A stretch of 64,000 nucleotides of DNA from Gyrodactylus bullatarudis (GCA_012064415.1 SSNU01000086.1:389407-453406); one strand, 5' to 3'; positions 22,741 to 36,255 are shown, counted from the stretch's first letter. Program-made: numbers and translations. The notes: a model not told the origin generated them from the sequence alone.

Positions 22741-25700
22741 AATCTCAGAAAGAATAAGACTTTTAAGTAAAAGTCAAACTTTTCAAAAGTTTACTCTTTA
22801 GAATTTTGAGCAAGGATTTTTTCATTTTAGAACATTTTTCTCCAAAGGGTGATAGAGTTCTTTGCATTAAGAACCTTCTCATGAGGTTTTTTTAGAATTG
22901 TTGGTGTCAACTACCTTAATTTTCTTACTTGCTCGGAAAATTTTTGAAATTAATTTAATTTACTCTTGAAATGACTGTAAAGAATTAGTCTCATAAATTT
23001 TTTAAGGTCAATGAAAGAATATCGTGATATCATTGTAAAAGTTATGCTGACCTTGTATTTTAAATCAGATAAGCTTTAAAATAGACATAGTGGCGCTAGA
23101 TATATACATGATATTAAGATAACAAGCTGTGTTGAAAATTGTTCAAGCTTGATAATCCCTGGGCTAAGCTTAAGAGATAAATTTATTTCCCTGCTAGCTT
23201 GTGATGATATCCTCACTAAATCTCTGAGATTTTTATTTAATTTGGTAAACTTATTCCATTGATCCAACTATCCAGATCTATATCAGAGATTAATGAAACT
23301 CAAAATTATCTCATGATTTTGCTTTCAACTTTCTTGTTAAATTCTCATTTCCAACTGAAACTTCATAGATTGTTCAGACAACAATTTTTTCCCACAAATT
23401 GAGAGCCAACACGAGATTCGAAAATTTTCTAAAATTGTTGCTAACCAGAAAAGAGGTAAGGAACGAAAACGATTCAGTGGGAAATTATCGTTGGACGAGT
23501 TTGTGATATATGTAATTTCAAAGAATATGTAATTTGAAATGATTTATTAATTAGCCTTGGTGACAAATTTTAACTCATTAACCCAACGAGATTATAACCG
23601 ATCAGAGGAACTTGTACATTTTCCTTATTTTCGATATAAATATCAAGCCGGTGTAATAGTCTGACGAGATCCGGTAAAATATAAGCTCTAGATGATTCCT
23701 TCATCGCCGCAAAATATTTTTGAATAAGTCCGGCACTACTTTCCGTAAAATTTTACCCTTTTTAGCTTGCATTCAATCGTCACTATGGTTTGTGAATAGG
23801 CTGATTACGAATCTACAGATTTTTAAACGCTGTTATTTTTAGTTCAGTAGCTATCGATCATAAATTGGACATATTTTACATTAACAAATTAGGCTATCTT
23901 TGAAGCTTTAGTACAGGAGATTTCATATTCAAATTCTAGGGGTATGATCATTCTATATATGTTGAGAGAGTTATGACCTAATCTAAAGAGACCCGGCGAA
24001 ATAAAACGTTTATCCCTTATTATTTGTTCGTTCTCCTATCTTCCTTATGAATGTAGACTCCAGTAATAGTATTCTTGAAGAAGCTCGGCAACATTATCGT
24101 TCCAAATAAACTTTAATCATTGACTTTAATATCCACGTTTGATCATAACAAAATCCAAAAAGTAAGGTAATATCGATTTCAACTTGATATAATCAATATC
24201 TTTAAAATCGGAAATTTGAAAAGATAATAAAACATCAAGTAATGAATAACAATAAACAGCCCAGTTTTCAATTTGGAGAGATAAAAATTTATTTACATGG
24301 CTAACCATCCTTGTTATCACCATGACTCTATTCAGTGTTCTATCAGTGGGAAATACTAGGGCGTATCAATATGCTCAACAGAATGTCAGAATTTTTTAGC
24401 TGAGTAATTTAAATTGAATAGATACAAATTTTAGCTTAAAAATCCAAGATACTCTCTTAAAGTGTGCAGAAAATCTTATCATAGGATTTTCATCTTTCAC
24501 AGATTTTCTGAGGTAAAATGATTTTGAGGCCAAATAATAATAATTTCTCAAACTCTATCACATAAAATTAATCATAAAACCTACAAAAGGTATGATTTTT
24601 AAAATGTTCGTTATTTAGAAAATTAATCTGAAATCAGGGATGTTGTTAAACAGAACAGAAAAGAACTTAATTCTTTCTTTATTTTAAATTTATATATTAA
24701 ACTCTTAACTACTAGAAAGTATTTATCAGAATTTTAGATATTTTTTTATCAGTATAGTGTCAAAGGTTGTTTTAAAATTTATTTTTTGATCATATTAAAC
24801 TGATATTGAATACGTGTTTGAAGAGAAAAAAAGAAAGAATTCCAAAATCTTTATTAAACTCTAATTATTAAAAATATGTGGCTATCTCTATTCCACAATC
24901 CTTATGCTTTGTCCGATAGATCAAACAAGGCAATAGACAGCATGGCTTCTTGCAATTCTAAAGAAAATAAATAATTAGGTTGGCATAAGTATTCTTCAGC
25001 TAGCTCACTTCAATGCTCGTTTCATCTTCCTATCAGATGTAAATTTTTCATTTCAAAATTTTTGCTCACTTCGATAAACTGGGGTAGATTGAGAAATTTT
25101 ATTAAAGATTGGTAAGCCAGTGAAACCAAATAAAAATTACGCATTTTCTTGAGAATTTTGAGGAATAAACGCCAACTTCCAACGTTTACTTCAAAAAGTT
25201 TAGAAATCAAATACGTAATGTTGGACTCTAGTTTCTATATTGGTTAAAACTCACCCAAGGTCTAAATTTTATGCCATCTATCTAGGAAAAATATTCTTTT
25301 TAAAATTTATAATTAATTTCAATCGACAACTCTTAGAATAGAATACCAAAATAGCTCAACTAAAGATTAATGAGAAGTTCTCATTGAGAAGTCATGTGTA
25401 TTACAGTGCACTGTGAAAGTCATCGATATGCATGAAATTTTTAAGTAGTTCTTCCTCGGATTGAATTCATAAAGCTCTTTGAGATTTTCAAAATGGTATT
25501 TTTTACGCTATTTTTAGTGCAATATCTTGCTCAGACTTTGGTCTTGAAGGTGTATAAGGATTATTGTATTTTCTGATGAAATCTAAGATATCATTCCTAA
25601 TTTTACTCTTGATTTCTTTCGTTTGAAAGTGAAGATAAATTTCTCTATTGAACAGAATCAACAAGAGCTTAATTACATTGTAATACAGTGTCAATGTGTA

Positions 25701-27300
25701 TCACAAGAAATTTCCAAAAATATTATCAGGCTTTTTATCAAAAGTTTCACACTGATTCTAAATCTGGTCTTGGAATTATAAAACTGGGTTTAGTTTGGGA
25801 GATACTGTATTGACAAAAAATGAGAATTTTAGGAATATCGAAGTCTCAACCAAAGTTATTTCGATGTTTTCTATTCTGATTGGTTACAAAAAAGCATGTC
25901 ATTTTTTTCAAATTGAAAGACATATGAATTTTATTCAGAAGATGAGATTCAATCTTCTTGAATGTATTTCGGTGAAAAAGTTTGTAATTTCTTGTTCTGA
26001 AAGGCGTCAGTAAATATAAACTTTATTGGATTTTCTTGATGAATTTTTCTACCATTTAATGTTCTTATACAAGAATTTCGTAGGTTCAACATTGTTCTAT
26101 TTACCAGTCGAGGCAGAATTAATTGCGCTATATAAGGAGGTTATAATTTAGTTAAATTGCTTTTAAAATTTAGACCAAAGGAATAAAATCATTTTGAGAC
26201 AGACTCAATAAACCCTTCCACCCTCCATCCGGTTACAGATAAATACTCTGATTGACCAAACGAACTTTACAAATTTCATTGAATAATATTCTGTATAAAA
26301 ATACATGACGAAAATAAACAGCTCATATTCAATTTATTTTCGTTTTCTTCCTTCAAAATGCTAAACATTAGTCAGCAAAATGATAATATATTCGCGGAAA
26401 TCAGGAATCGCAAGCAAGATAAAATTTATTTGATTGAAAAACTACTTTCAATTTTCCTGAAATTCTCATTCTTCAATTTTTTGTCAATATCTTCCAAACT
26501 AAGGCCAATTTTCTAATTCTAATACCAGATTTGGAATCAACGTGAAATTTTGGATCATAAACATACGGATCTCAACCGATTACTTTTTTGGAATATTTTT
26601 TGGCACGATGTTATTTTTCAAAATATTGGGCTTAGGCTTACTTGTCTCTTTCTTTCTTCCAATGATTTCTTCTCTTCATCCTCTGGAGTCTATAGAAAAT
26701 CTTTCTGATTAGAGAATGTAGATTAAAAATAATGAAAGATTTTATTATCCACCTTTTCAAATGTTTTTGTGTCAATTTCAAGTGTATATCATATAAAACT
26801 GAAAATTAAAGTTGCTGCAACTCATCTCAAACCTTTTAAAGTTTTTGCAAATTTCAGTAGATATCAGTTTTACTGATTGATTTAGACATTTTATTCAGCA
26901 AAATTTGTAGCTTTTATATTATTTTTTAGGGTAATACACATTTTTACAACTTTTTCGGCTATTTGCTTATTCGTTAAACAATTAAATTTCGAGAATACAA
27001 AATCTCATTTGAAAATTTCTAAATACGCGCCAATATATATATGTATTTTGAATGAAAATTATATATTCGGCTAAGGATGTAACAAGTCCATACCTGCCAT
27101 ACATGTTTGGATTGTTTCTTTACTAACTTAGATAAACAAGTTACACGCAGAGTCTTATCTCTGAGGCAAGATGTGTGACTTCTTCGCATCGAATTGGAGA
27201 TAATAAAATACTACAGCACTTGTTACTCATTACTGATTTATTCAACTCACATTTTTTTTTGTTTCTCTTTCGTCTCCAGACTATAAAAAATATCAGTTAT
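22741..27300. other. Long AT-rich stretch without recognisable gene
   Basis: No ORF of 60-75 codons in this interval has family-like features. The segment around 23985-24120 (GGCGAAATAAAACGTTTATC, then a CAACATTATCGTTC block) is repeated at 36208-36335. The area therefore holds at least one dispersed repeat, besides DNA I cannot interpret. Confidence 0.45.
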
Positions 27301-27495
27301 TAAATCTAGTTAATATGAAGATGTGAATTTACGATTTTTATAAAAATCTCAATCTTTTTCCCTAGAGAGTCTTGAACACAAATATTTTTTGAATAGCATT
27401 AATAAAATAAGCCCATGGGTTGTCAAGATAAGAGTAACTTCTGACAAAAATTAGGACATTTTTCGAATATTGAAAATTTACCAAATTTCCATTTG

Positions 27496-27608
27496 TTAAC
27501 CCTTTAAGCCCCAGCGAGATCATATATATGGGACAGGTTACTTTCTCAAGCCATAATTATGTTTTAAAGAAACTAGAAATAGCTTACTAATATTCTTTCG
27601 AAAGAACT
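27496..27608. mobile_element. Truncated piggyBac-like MITE end
   Basis: TTAA is followed by CCCTTTAAGCCCCAGCGA and by sequence matching the right end of the 8087-8473 element in inverted orientation. The match stops at 27608, where a family-A palindrome begins, so the MITE inserted into or replaced the rest. Confidence 0.5.
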
Positions 27609-28290
27609 AAAGCTAGTTGACATGAAGATGAGAATTTACAAAAAATTCAATATTTTTCTACGTATTCATAGAAAATAATAATTTTTTGAATTCAAAAACG
27701 GAATGAGCTAATAGGATGTGGATATTCGAAAAAATTCCAAAATAAATTCAATCTGACCAAAATTAGGCCGTTTTTGGAATTTCGAAAATGTACCAAATTT
27801 CCCCTTTTTCAACTTTTGAACCCAAAATTTTTATCGATTTCGATGATTCGTAGCAGTTTGGTGATGATATTTGGGATCAGCATTGAACGAAGAATTTGAA
27901 TTCACCTATTGAAGTTCACTGAAGTCCTTCATTACTGTGGGAAATCGAACCATATGAATTTTTCGATTATAACGAAGGCAAATTATCCAAAATCTTGAAG
28001 TTTAACTTTTTCTCTGAAACAGTAAGATCTTCGCTATCTCTATGATCAAATTCGAATTCTTTGTCTAATATTGATCCCTAATAACAGTACTTGACTGCTT
28101 CAAATCATCGAAATCAATAAAATTTTGGGTTCAAAAGTTGAAAAGTGGAAATTCGGGGCATTTTCAAAATTTTGTTCAGATTGAATTTTTTCGGAAATTC
28201 TTTAAAATTTTCTCAACTTTTTTTTGAAATTCAAAAAACGGCCTTATTTTGGTCAAATTGAATTTTTTTCGGAATTTTTTACTATAAAAA
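27609..28290. repeat. Palindromic MITE, family A
   Basis: It starts AAGCTAGTTGACATGAAGAT. The left arm (to about 27900) and right arm (about 28080-28280) are inverted copies with TTCAATCTGACCAAAATTAG and ATTTTTATCGATTTCGATGA blocks. The far right terminus is missing. The sister copy is 53691-54358. Confidence 0.7.
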
Positions 28291-28299
28291 TATTCAAGA

Positions 28300-29260
28300 A
28301 ATGATTATTGCAATCGTAAATTCAGTAATATTTTATAAGTGCGGAATATATAAATTTAAACAAAAAAGTACAAAAAGTGTAATTGGAAAACAACTTTTGT
28401 TTAAAAAGAATAAATTTTAATTTTATAAACTTGAATAATACTGGTGATTCTGAAAATTTGCTCTAAAAAATAAATAAGCAAATTTTATGAATATTTTTTT
28501 CATTAATCAACACAACTTTTGATGGTCTTTTGAGTTTTCTAAACAGAACTCTTTGTTATTGTCCCAGATCGATTTTTCTCACAATTTAAAGGTCTCCAAA
28601 ATTTTTAATAATTGATTATTAGGGCTAATCTATAGGACATTTTCCCCTCTTGTTTTGCAGTAATTTTTCTCAATGGGCTTCTGAACATCGGTGAAATGAA
28701 AACGAATCCCCTCTTCTTATTTAACTATTTTGACCGTGAGAAACGTAAAATAAATGCGAATATTTGTAAGAAGCTAGACGAGTTAAAGTTAGTCATGGTA
28801 CAAATGAGATCTAAATCAGATTATTCAAAATCCTTTGAATCATTATTCCTTAATTCAATGAACTTGATAAATTTGCTATCATTTTTTACAACTTATGTTT
28901 AGCTTTTTCATTCAGATGAACATGTTTATAATTTTTGTAAATATAAAAAGATGATACAGGTAAAGTACCGAGTTGTTGAACCAAAATTTTTAAAAAGTGA
29001 ATCGCGTGCTTGTAATATACGCCTCTTTTGACTAATCAGGAGTCACAAAGGGATTGACCAATGAAATTCGAGTAACCAAACTAAGGGGCGAAAAGTCGGA
29101 AAATTAGCTTCAAGGAAGAATTTAGCACTCTAACATTATTTAAATCCATTAAAAATACGATATTTGAATTTATTTTCAAAAATTACTTATCCTAGTTACC
29201 CTGTACAAGCGGGTGACTATGAAAATTTCAAAGTTTGGCTAATTTTCGATAAGTTTTAAC
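28300..29260. other. No recognisable gene
   Basis: The ORF at 28696-28902 has no recognisable motif and sits in AT-rich DNA without other support. I do not call it. Confidence 0.4.
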
Positions 29261-29400
29261 TTTTTTTTTTGAAATTGAAACATATATATTTATTCATAGA
29301 AATGATTTGTACAAATGAGGGAACAGGTAAAGAGTGTAAATGTGCCCGGTATGGGGTCCGAATGAGAGGTGAGAGAGATACCACTACGCTACACCCGGCA
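29261..29400 (-). repeat. tRNA-derived SINE, box B deleted
   Basis: Read on the minus strand, it starts TGCCGGGTGTAGCGTAGTGG, an A-box-like tRNA head. It runs through CTCTCACCTCTCATTCGGAC and ends in an A-rich tail near 29270. Compared with 57621-57796, about 27 bases spanning the B-box-like segment are missing, so this copy should be dead for Pol III transcription. Confidence 0.7.
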
Positions 29401-29460
29401 ATTAACTAGAATTAAATACTGAATAAAGGTAGAAGATGATGCCAATTATTTCACAAATAA

Positions 29461-29500
29461 GGCCTTTATTTCGGGCATACTCATCAGTGTGATACATGCC
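29461..29500 (-). ncRNA. Hammerhead-ribozyme-like motif 1 in Penelope-type sequence
   Basis: The minus strand contains the hammerhead core blocks CTGATGAG and CGAAA, separated by TATGCC, preceded by GGCATGTATCACA. Penelope-like elements are known to carry hammerhead motifs in their terminal repeats, and a Penelope endonuclease fragment lies upstream on the same strand. Stem II would be very short, so activity is uncertain. The same motif recurs at 38911, 39105 and 52166. Confidence 0.55.
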
Positions 29501-29854
29501 ATATAAGTACAAATTTGCAAAGATAACAGTCATTGGTTCAAAATTATTACAATTGTGGTTGGTCAGTCCCTTTTTTAAGGGTTGACTACTCTATTTTTTA
29601 GATCGTAGTTATTTGAGTACTTGATAAATAATTAACATTAAGATATAAATTAAATTGATAATTAATGGTTTTTTTGAATTTTCAGTTAGTTAATTATTTT
29701 GAAATTAAATTAGCGCCTCATTGTGTAGAGAGATAGAGGTCTGTAATTTGTCTGTTCACTTCCACTTCTGCTCTCATTCTTTTCCTTGATAGGGGTTGGG
29801 AGGATGATTGTGGATGTGGCTTTGGTTTCGGGAGGTTCATTGGTTTGACGTGAT

Positions 29855-30262
29855 TCTATTGAACACAGAGATTAGGCTTTTCCAAATTGATAAGATAAGC
29901 TTCAATGCCTTTTAAAATGCTTACGTTGTTTCCATAAGATTTGTAAATAATTTCGAAGTTTTCAGAGGAAACATTGGCTTTGCATGTCTTCAAGTGATCT
30001 CTTACGGCAGTCTGACCTTTGAGGAGATGTTCATCTACCCTGTATCTAGCCTTCTTGTGGTATGTCCTATATACATTGCATCACATGGATACTTGAATTT
30101 GTGCACTACATGCGTCTGCTTCGATTCGTCAATTTTGTTCTTTGAGAAGTTTCTGAGCATTTATTAGTTATGTAAACTAACCTAAGATGAGCATTTGGGT
30201 AGGCTTCAGTAAAAGCATTGTTTATCTTCTTCTGGAAGGTTGTTATTGCTTGATCTCCTATG
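29855..30262 (-). pseudogene. Penelope-like element: GIY-YIG endonuclease fragment
   Basis: From 30262 downward the minus strand encodes FIGDQAITTFQKKINNAF (end of the RT region), a region with Cys codons, then in shifted frames HKFKYPCDAMYIGHTTRRL and VDEHLLKGQTAVRDHLKTC. It closes with IEAYLINLEKPNLCVQ and a stop near 29858. The CxxxYIGxTxRxL pattern is the GIY-YIG nuclease of Penelope-like retroelements. Frame breaks and a stop make it a pseudogene. A hammerhead-like motif follows about 360 bp downstream. Confidence 0.7.
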
Positions 30263-30550
30263 AAGGTACTTATTCTGAAATCCAAATACATTGAATTAAT
30301 GATGAAAATACTGAGTGACAGATCCAAGTTCCTTAAGACGAGAACAAAACTTGAAGATCACCATCCAAGCATTTTCGAAAGTAAAGTGAACGAGGAGTTA
30401 AAAACAATGTTACAAAACAAGCACATATACAAAGAAACATTCCTCAAGCTCAGACGCACAAACAGTGGCATCATCTTCTACCTTTATTCAGTATGACTAC
30501 GGTGACTCAGCTCAAAACCGATGTTTGTAGACATCTCACAGAACAAGAAT
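30263..30550 (+). pseudogene. Penelope-like element: N-terminal RT region fragment, opposite orientation
   Basis: The plus strand encodes DRSKFLKTRTKLEDHHPSIF, then E-K-rich sequence with LKTMLQNKHIY and LKLRRTNSG, resembling the region before the fingers of Penelope reverse transcriptase. Directly after comes GGCATCATCTTCTACCTTTA, found also at 39507-39530, which belongs to the terminal repeat. This piece is head-to-head with the minus-strand endonuclease fragment, so the locus is rearranged. Confidence 0.5.
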
Positions 30551-30844
30551 TAAATAGTTAAAATCCTAACTTATAAAAAATAAACTTTTCTCACGTTATC
30601 TGCTGACTGAAATAGAGTTTATTCCAAGCTTAATTCTTGAAATTAAGCTTACACTAGCCTAGAAAATATCGAGGTTTAATTATTTGCTTGCTTGAAATAT
30701 TCCAAAAGAAATGTATTTTGGTTTAAATATATATATTCAGATGAAATTTATTTCTCATTCTAAAAAGAGTTAATTAGCAAGAATACCTACTCATTAGTAT
30801 ACAATTCAAAATTAAATACTAAAAAAATAATTTTTTTTAAAATA

Positions 30845-31103
30845 TGGTTTTAAGATACGTAGACTCACTTAATCAAATATTCATCCGATCAACGTCGAAA
30901 TTCTTCATTTTTGATTAAAAAAGGTGAAAAATCTCAAATCTATTAAAAGGCATGCTTTTCTCCTCGACCAATCAGATTAAAGGTCAGATGGTATTAGCCA
31001 ATAATATTGAGTTAAGGTATTTTATTGAGATTAATCGTCATTCTCGGTAATTGTATAAATGCTGTGAATATATGACTATGTGAGTCTAAGTATCTTAAAA
31101 CCA
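30845..31103. mobile_element. 259-bp MITE with TA flanks
   Basis: The left end TGGTTTTAAGATACGTAGAC and the right end (GTGAGTCTAAGTATCTTAAA, then ACCA) form an inverted repeat of about 24 bp with one or two mismatches. TA flanks both sides, as for Tc1/mariner-mobilised MITEs. There is no coding sequence. Confidence 0.7.
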
Positions 31104-34100
31104 TAATTTGTCTATGATCGTTTTAAAAAGGTGAAAAGGGAGCTTATGATTTGAAATTCTATTTTAAAATCACTTCTGAAAATGTCCAATTTTACACCTG
31201 AAGATGATGTCTGACGGAGTTGAGAGTAGTCTCAATCAAAAGAACGGAAAATTCTGAAGTCAATTTGAAAACACAAATTTTCACTTAAATTTTATGAATT
31301 TTTTAAAATGAATTTTACTTGATTTTATTTTTCGCACAAATTTTTTCTCCTTACACCAATCGACGCAGAATTTAATTTTCTATTTAATAATATCCGGTTG
31401 TTGGGCAATTAGTTTATTTCTCTAAATGATTTTGATCAATTAGTAACTCCATTTTTGGGAAAATTTGAAATTTTTAATTCAAAGGAGTAGTTGATAAATA
31501 TTTAGTACACATCAAAAATATCTCACACTTGGACTAGGCTAGTAAAAAAAATTAAAATTTTAATTGTTATAAATTGTGGTACGTCATTTCACTAAAGAAA
31601 GTACCGAATCGATTAGAATAAAGGCTCTAGAATATACAACTATTCTCGATATCAGAATTTTTAGGTAGCTGATTCAAAAGATGCATTATCCTTGATTATG
31701 GAAAAAAATCGTGAAAAAATATTTGAAGACATTTTAAATTTCAAGCTGGCGCGATTTTTTCATTTTTCTATGCTTTGAGTTCAAAATTTTCGTTGAATTC
31801 AAATCATAATTTATCAATTTCCAAGCAGTAAAAGTGATCTAAAAATTAGAATTAGTCTTTTGCACGTAAATGAAGTGTTTTCTACGACCAATTTTGTTCT
31901 TCTTGTCTATTGATGATACAGAAAAATAATTTTTCGATTCCTCTTACACCTTGGAAAAACAAAAAAATCTTTCCAGCTCAAAATTTAAAATGCCTCAATT
32001 TTTTTTCAGATCATGAATTCCCAAATTCATCAAGAATTGCTGATGGTTGGTTTTATTCAATTTAAATCTACTTTTATTAATACATTTTTAAGATTTAAAA
32101 TTTCTAAATGAAAATTTGTTTTTATTGAAAAAAAATTAATTTGAACCAGGTATTTCTAGCAAAAGAAATTGAGTTTTTTCGAACCATAAAAACCTAGGCC
32201 ATTTTACTGAGATTGCTATGTACCGGCTGATCATACACTAACTATAATTTAAAATCACAATGTTCTCAAGACAGAAAAACTTTTTCAAGAATTCGAATAT
32301 AAAATCCATATTAAAGAATCAATTTCAAGAGTGATCAATTTCTGTAACGGCAATTACTCCATAATCTCCGTTTTTGCAATCTGAGAAGTCAGATTGGCTC
32401 TGAAGAATATCCATTTTAACTCAAGACTGTTGGAGGAATTGTGGAAAATTAATAAAAGATGAAAAATAATTTCTTACTGTTGCAGAGCCCTAGATAAAGA
32501 GCAAAAGATTTCTTAATTATCATTTCGTCAATATTTTCTCCCACCTTTCGTATAAATTATTTGATTAAATAGTAAAATGATCAAACCATCATAAACCAAA
32601 AAATCTCAAGAATAAAATAGTTGACTTGTAAGCAGTCAGATCTTTTTTTGTTGAGGAATGCCTAAAAATGAAATTTCACCATCAAAAAAATAATCTTTTC
32701 CAAAAATTTGAACATGTACTTCGAAATATCTCATACTATTTAACAACTGGTAAGGCTGAGCATTTTGTAATTACTAAAATTTAATTCCTGAAATGAATTT
32801 AATCATTTTCATTGGTTTCCACAGTAGGGATAAATTTTTCAATTCTAATATGCTCAATTTTATTTTCCCTGGTTGAAAATTCGGGTCATAATGAATTTTT
32901 AGCTCTTTAAATTTTTGTCCAAAATTATATTCTATTAAAGAGGCAGTGATAGTGTCAAAGTTACATTTTTTGTCATAAATTTCTTGAATTTGATCTTATT
33001 ACTTCCAAGTAGTTATCGAAGATTTAAAGGTTTTTAATAGAAATAGTTTATCCTTAGGACTTATTTTACTCATACTTTATTGAAAATGGTTAGGAGAAAA
33101 ATATTTTAGTTTCTATGGCCGAAATCAAATTCAGCAAATTTTTCATCACATTAATTTTAATACAAAATCATTGTTTCTATTGCAACAAGTTCATAAATAG
33201 ATTTCGGACCATATGTTTTATACATCATTCGATTTCTCCTGAAGAGTCCATTCAGATTCTGATCCAGGCTAGAAATCTAAAATTTGCAAAATCTATCTCT
33301 ATGACACAGCTCAAACAAAAGGATGATTACACTAACATTGGATAGTAAGATCACATGAAAAGAGTACATAAAATGAGAGTTAATATAAAATGAATAGGGT
33401 CAATTGGCATAACTTACTAAGATTGTGATGCATGGTTATTAAAAATGAGATAATTCTCAAAAATACGGCATTCAGATGCACTGTAGTTGGAAAATGTGTA
33501 CAGTGTTTGCGACAATTTTGAAACTGGTTGCGATATTTTTGCATTTGGACCTTTTTCATTTGCTATTCTACGCTTTCTTCCGTAAATGAAGTATTACACT
33601 GTTATGATTGTAATTATTATGTAAAAAAGGGGTCTAAATGAAATTTCAAATAGAAAACCGATAAACCAAGAGCCAAAGTTTACTACCCTCATAAACATTA
33701 TACTTGAATTTCTCATAATCCCGAGTGATATTTGAAACAAAAGTTTAATGTTACAATACTCACTTCGTCTGATGGCTTTAAAAATCATATTTTAGACTCT
33801 TTTGAATGAAACTTATTTTTTTAAAACCATGTTTTGTATTTGGGTAAATCTCGAAAGTAGCACTAATACAGTCGTGAAAAAAAAGATTTGATAGTAGGAG
33901 AACCTAGGTCCGAGAATGATGAATAAAATTTAAGATTCATAATCAATTAAATTGAATCCCAGGAAAAATCTGATCTTAAAAATCTTTTACTATTTTTTGA
34001 TCTAATTATCAACATTTTGAGAGTTAAGATTCACTCATTTTACAGTTCTCTGAGTCATGGAAAAAGCCTGAAAAAAGTCAATTTTTGAAAAACAAATTCT

Positions 34101-34519
34101 ACTGTAAATGGTTTCTCAAAATCTTCTGGTCATAACTTAATGTGGTCAGGCATGCTATGGAGAAGAATGTGGCAAATAATTAGAACATCAAATAACTCGA
34201 ATCCTTGAATGTTTGAAAATTTAAAACCTATACTCAAGATTCTATCAAATCATTTTTTTGCATATTCAAAAAATTTCGACAATGTAATCTAATCTGGAAA
34301 TATTTTCATTTTCACTGCACCTCAACTGACGCAGAATTTTCTTTTCAATAAGGATTGTTAGAAAAATTGAAATTTGAAGATACTATTGGGCTTCTAAACC
34401 AGAGAAGATAGCTCAAGAGTTTGATGCAACGAATTGTAGGGGATTTTATTCAGAATATTTCTGTCTTTTTAGAATTGTAATGCGAGCTGAAAATAAATAT
34501 ACACTGTGTTATTAATCCA
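31104..34519. other. AT-rich stretch without recognisable gene
   Basis: No protein family or RNA gene is visible. The part around 31690-31860 (GGCGCGATTTTTTCATTTTT, AAGCAGTAAAAGTGATC) resembles a very decayed family-A2 MITE arm. ORFs at 33115-33345 and 33594-33788 show no motifs and are not called. Confidence 0.4.
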
Positions 34520-34972
34520 TCTTCGATATAATTAAAAAATAAAAGTCGATTTTGTGAGCCTATAGACGCCTTAACTACCCAACCGATTTTAATGAAATTT
34601 CAACCAGTGATAGATAACCCCGCGAACAATGTTCGTAGCCAAAAAATCTTTAGATTTAGCTTTAGTTGAGCTGTAATCTGGATCAGAACCGAAAAAGTGT
34701 CTGGCCAATCAGAGGGCTTAATTTTTAGGGCTTATCATTGGCCCAATTTTAGTGTGTATCGTTTTTCCTTATCATAGATAAACTAAAGCTTTATTGTTAT
34801 TGGTCAATATCAAATTTTCAATTACTTATTTCTTCAGTAAATTAGAAAAACTTGATTTAAATATCTATAGGTTGCTTGAAATGGTTTCTCAGGTCTCCTA
34901 ATCAATTTTTCAAACAAAAATATTTCTCCTCCAATTTAAAAAAACCCTGCGTAGCGGGTTCGGATCAGCTAG
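34520..34972 (+). mobile_element. Non-autonomous Helitron (probable)
   Basis: The unit starts TCTTCGATATAA and carries GCCTATAGACGCC and ACCGATTTTAATGAAATTTC, which I associate with 5' ends of animal Helitrons. It ends with a hairpin CCCTGCGTAGCGGG followed about 10 bases later by CTAG. Flanks are A (34519) and T (34973), fitting Helitron insertion between A and T. No Rep/helicase is encoded; length is 453 bp. Confidence 0.65.
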
Positions 34973-36016
34973 TAATAACTAATTATTAAAGGAGTAGAAA
35001 AACAGAAGATATATAATATTTATCTATATTTACACCAGAAAAATTTTGATAAACCCATCCAAATATATCTTACAGGAGCAGAACTCTGAAAGTGAGAAAA
35101 CAAGCATCAACAAGCATTCTTTTTTATAGAAATTAGAAAAAATGGTCAGAATCACAAATATTTCTCGAATATCACAATAAAAATGGCTTAATGTTTGTCA
35201 GATTAATTATTTTTAGATTTTTTTCATTTTACAAGTAATAGGCACATTTTATTGTGAAATTCGAAATATTTTTGCGATCTTAACAATCTGGATTCAATTG
35301 TTTGCAAAATAAGTAAATTTTCATCTTTATCATTACAAGGAGATTTAGAAAAATCAAACATACCGAGACTTCTTCCTTTATTATGAATTAATTAAATTTT
35401 TCCAAACATGGTCATGAGGTCTATTTGAATCGTCAAAAAACCATAATACCAAGTTATTTGACCAAAAATATTACTTATGCAAGTTCACGTTGTGAGCTTC
35501 AATTTAAACTTTAATTGATCCAGAAAACTATCAAACTGGTAGAGTTATGAAGGTTAAAAAAAATTAGAAAATGTCCATCGGCACCGAAAGGGTTAATGAA
35601 GATTTTACCAAGAACATTAAGAATCTGTAAAATTTATCAGATCTTGCAGTAACAATATTTCTATTGAAACATCTTATTTTTATTGAAACACGAATATTAC
35701 CCCCTAATTAAGTATTATTTATCTCGACCCATCGGAATGCAGCAAGTAATTTCTATACATTTAGATAGAAAAAAAGTGAGTTTTTGTGAAAATGTGAAAA
35801 TTCACTGTGTTTCAATAGAAATATTTTTACTGTAAATCAGTAAAACTTCGTGGATTCACATTCTAATATCTCATTTTAGAAAAACTACAGGCGGTTTTAG
35901 TGACTTTATTAAATTTTATCCAAGAATAACGGTACCATTATATAATTTTTACTTGAAGATGATTATTCACTAGCAAAAATATTATTCATTTTTTTTGTTA
36001 GTTTCTAAACTAATAA
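34973..36016. other. No recognisable gene
   Basis: AT-rich sequence. The piece near 35885-35930 (ACAGGCGGTTTTAGTGACTT) resembles the window start (about 107-145), indicating another dispersed repeat. Confidence 0.4.
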
Positions 36017-36255
36017 GTTCGAGAAAACGAGCGTATATTTTAGTGATAAACGTTATATTTCGCCGAGTGAGCATAGTAATGATTTCAATTTAGTTCCCAT
36101 TTTCCCCCTTCCCTTACCTGATGAAGTCCAAGCATCAAAATCAACCAATGGAAGGGCTCAAAATATTGCATTGTAATAATATTTAAATGTTAACCGGGGT
36201 AGAGTCTGAAGAGACCTGGCGAAATATAAAGTTTATCACTAAAATATACGCTCGC
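36017..36255. repeat. Inverted repeat around a short spacer
   Basis: The sequence GAGCGTATATTTTAGTGATA at about 36028 and its continuation are inverted at 36210-36255 (TATCACTAAAATATACGCTC). A related arm is at 23985-24050. Confidence 0.6.
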
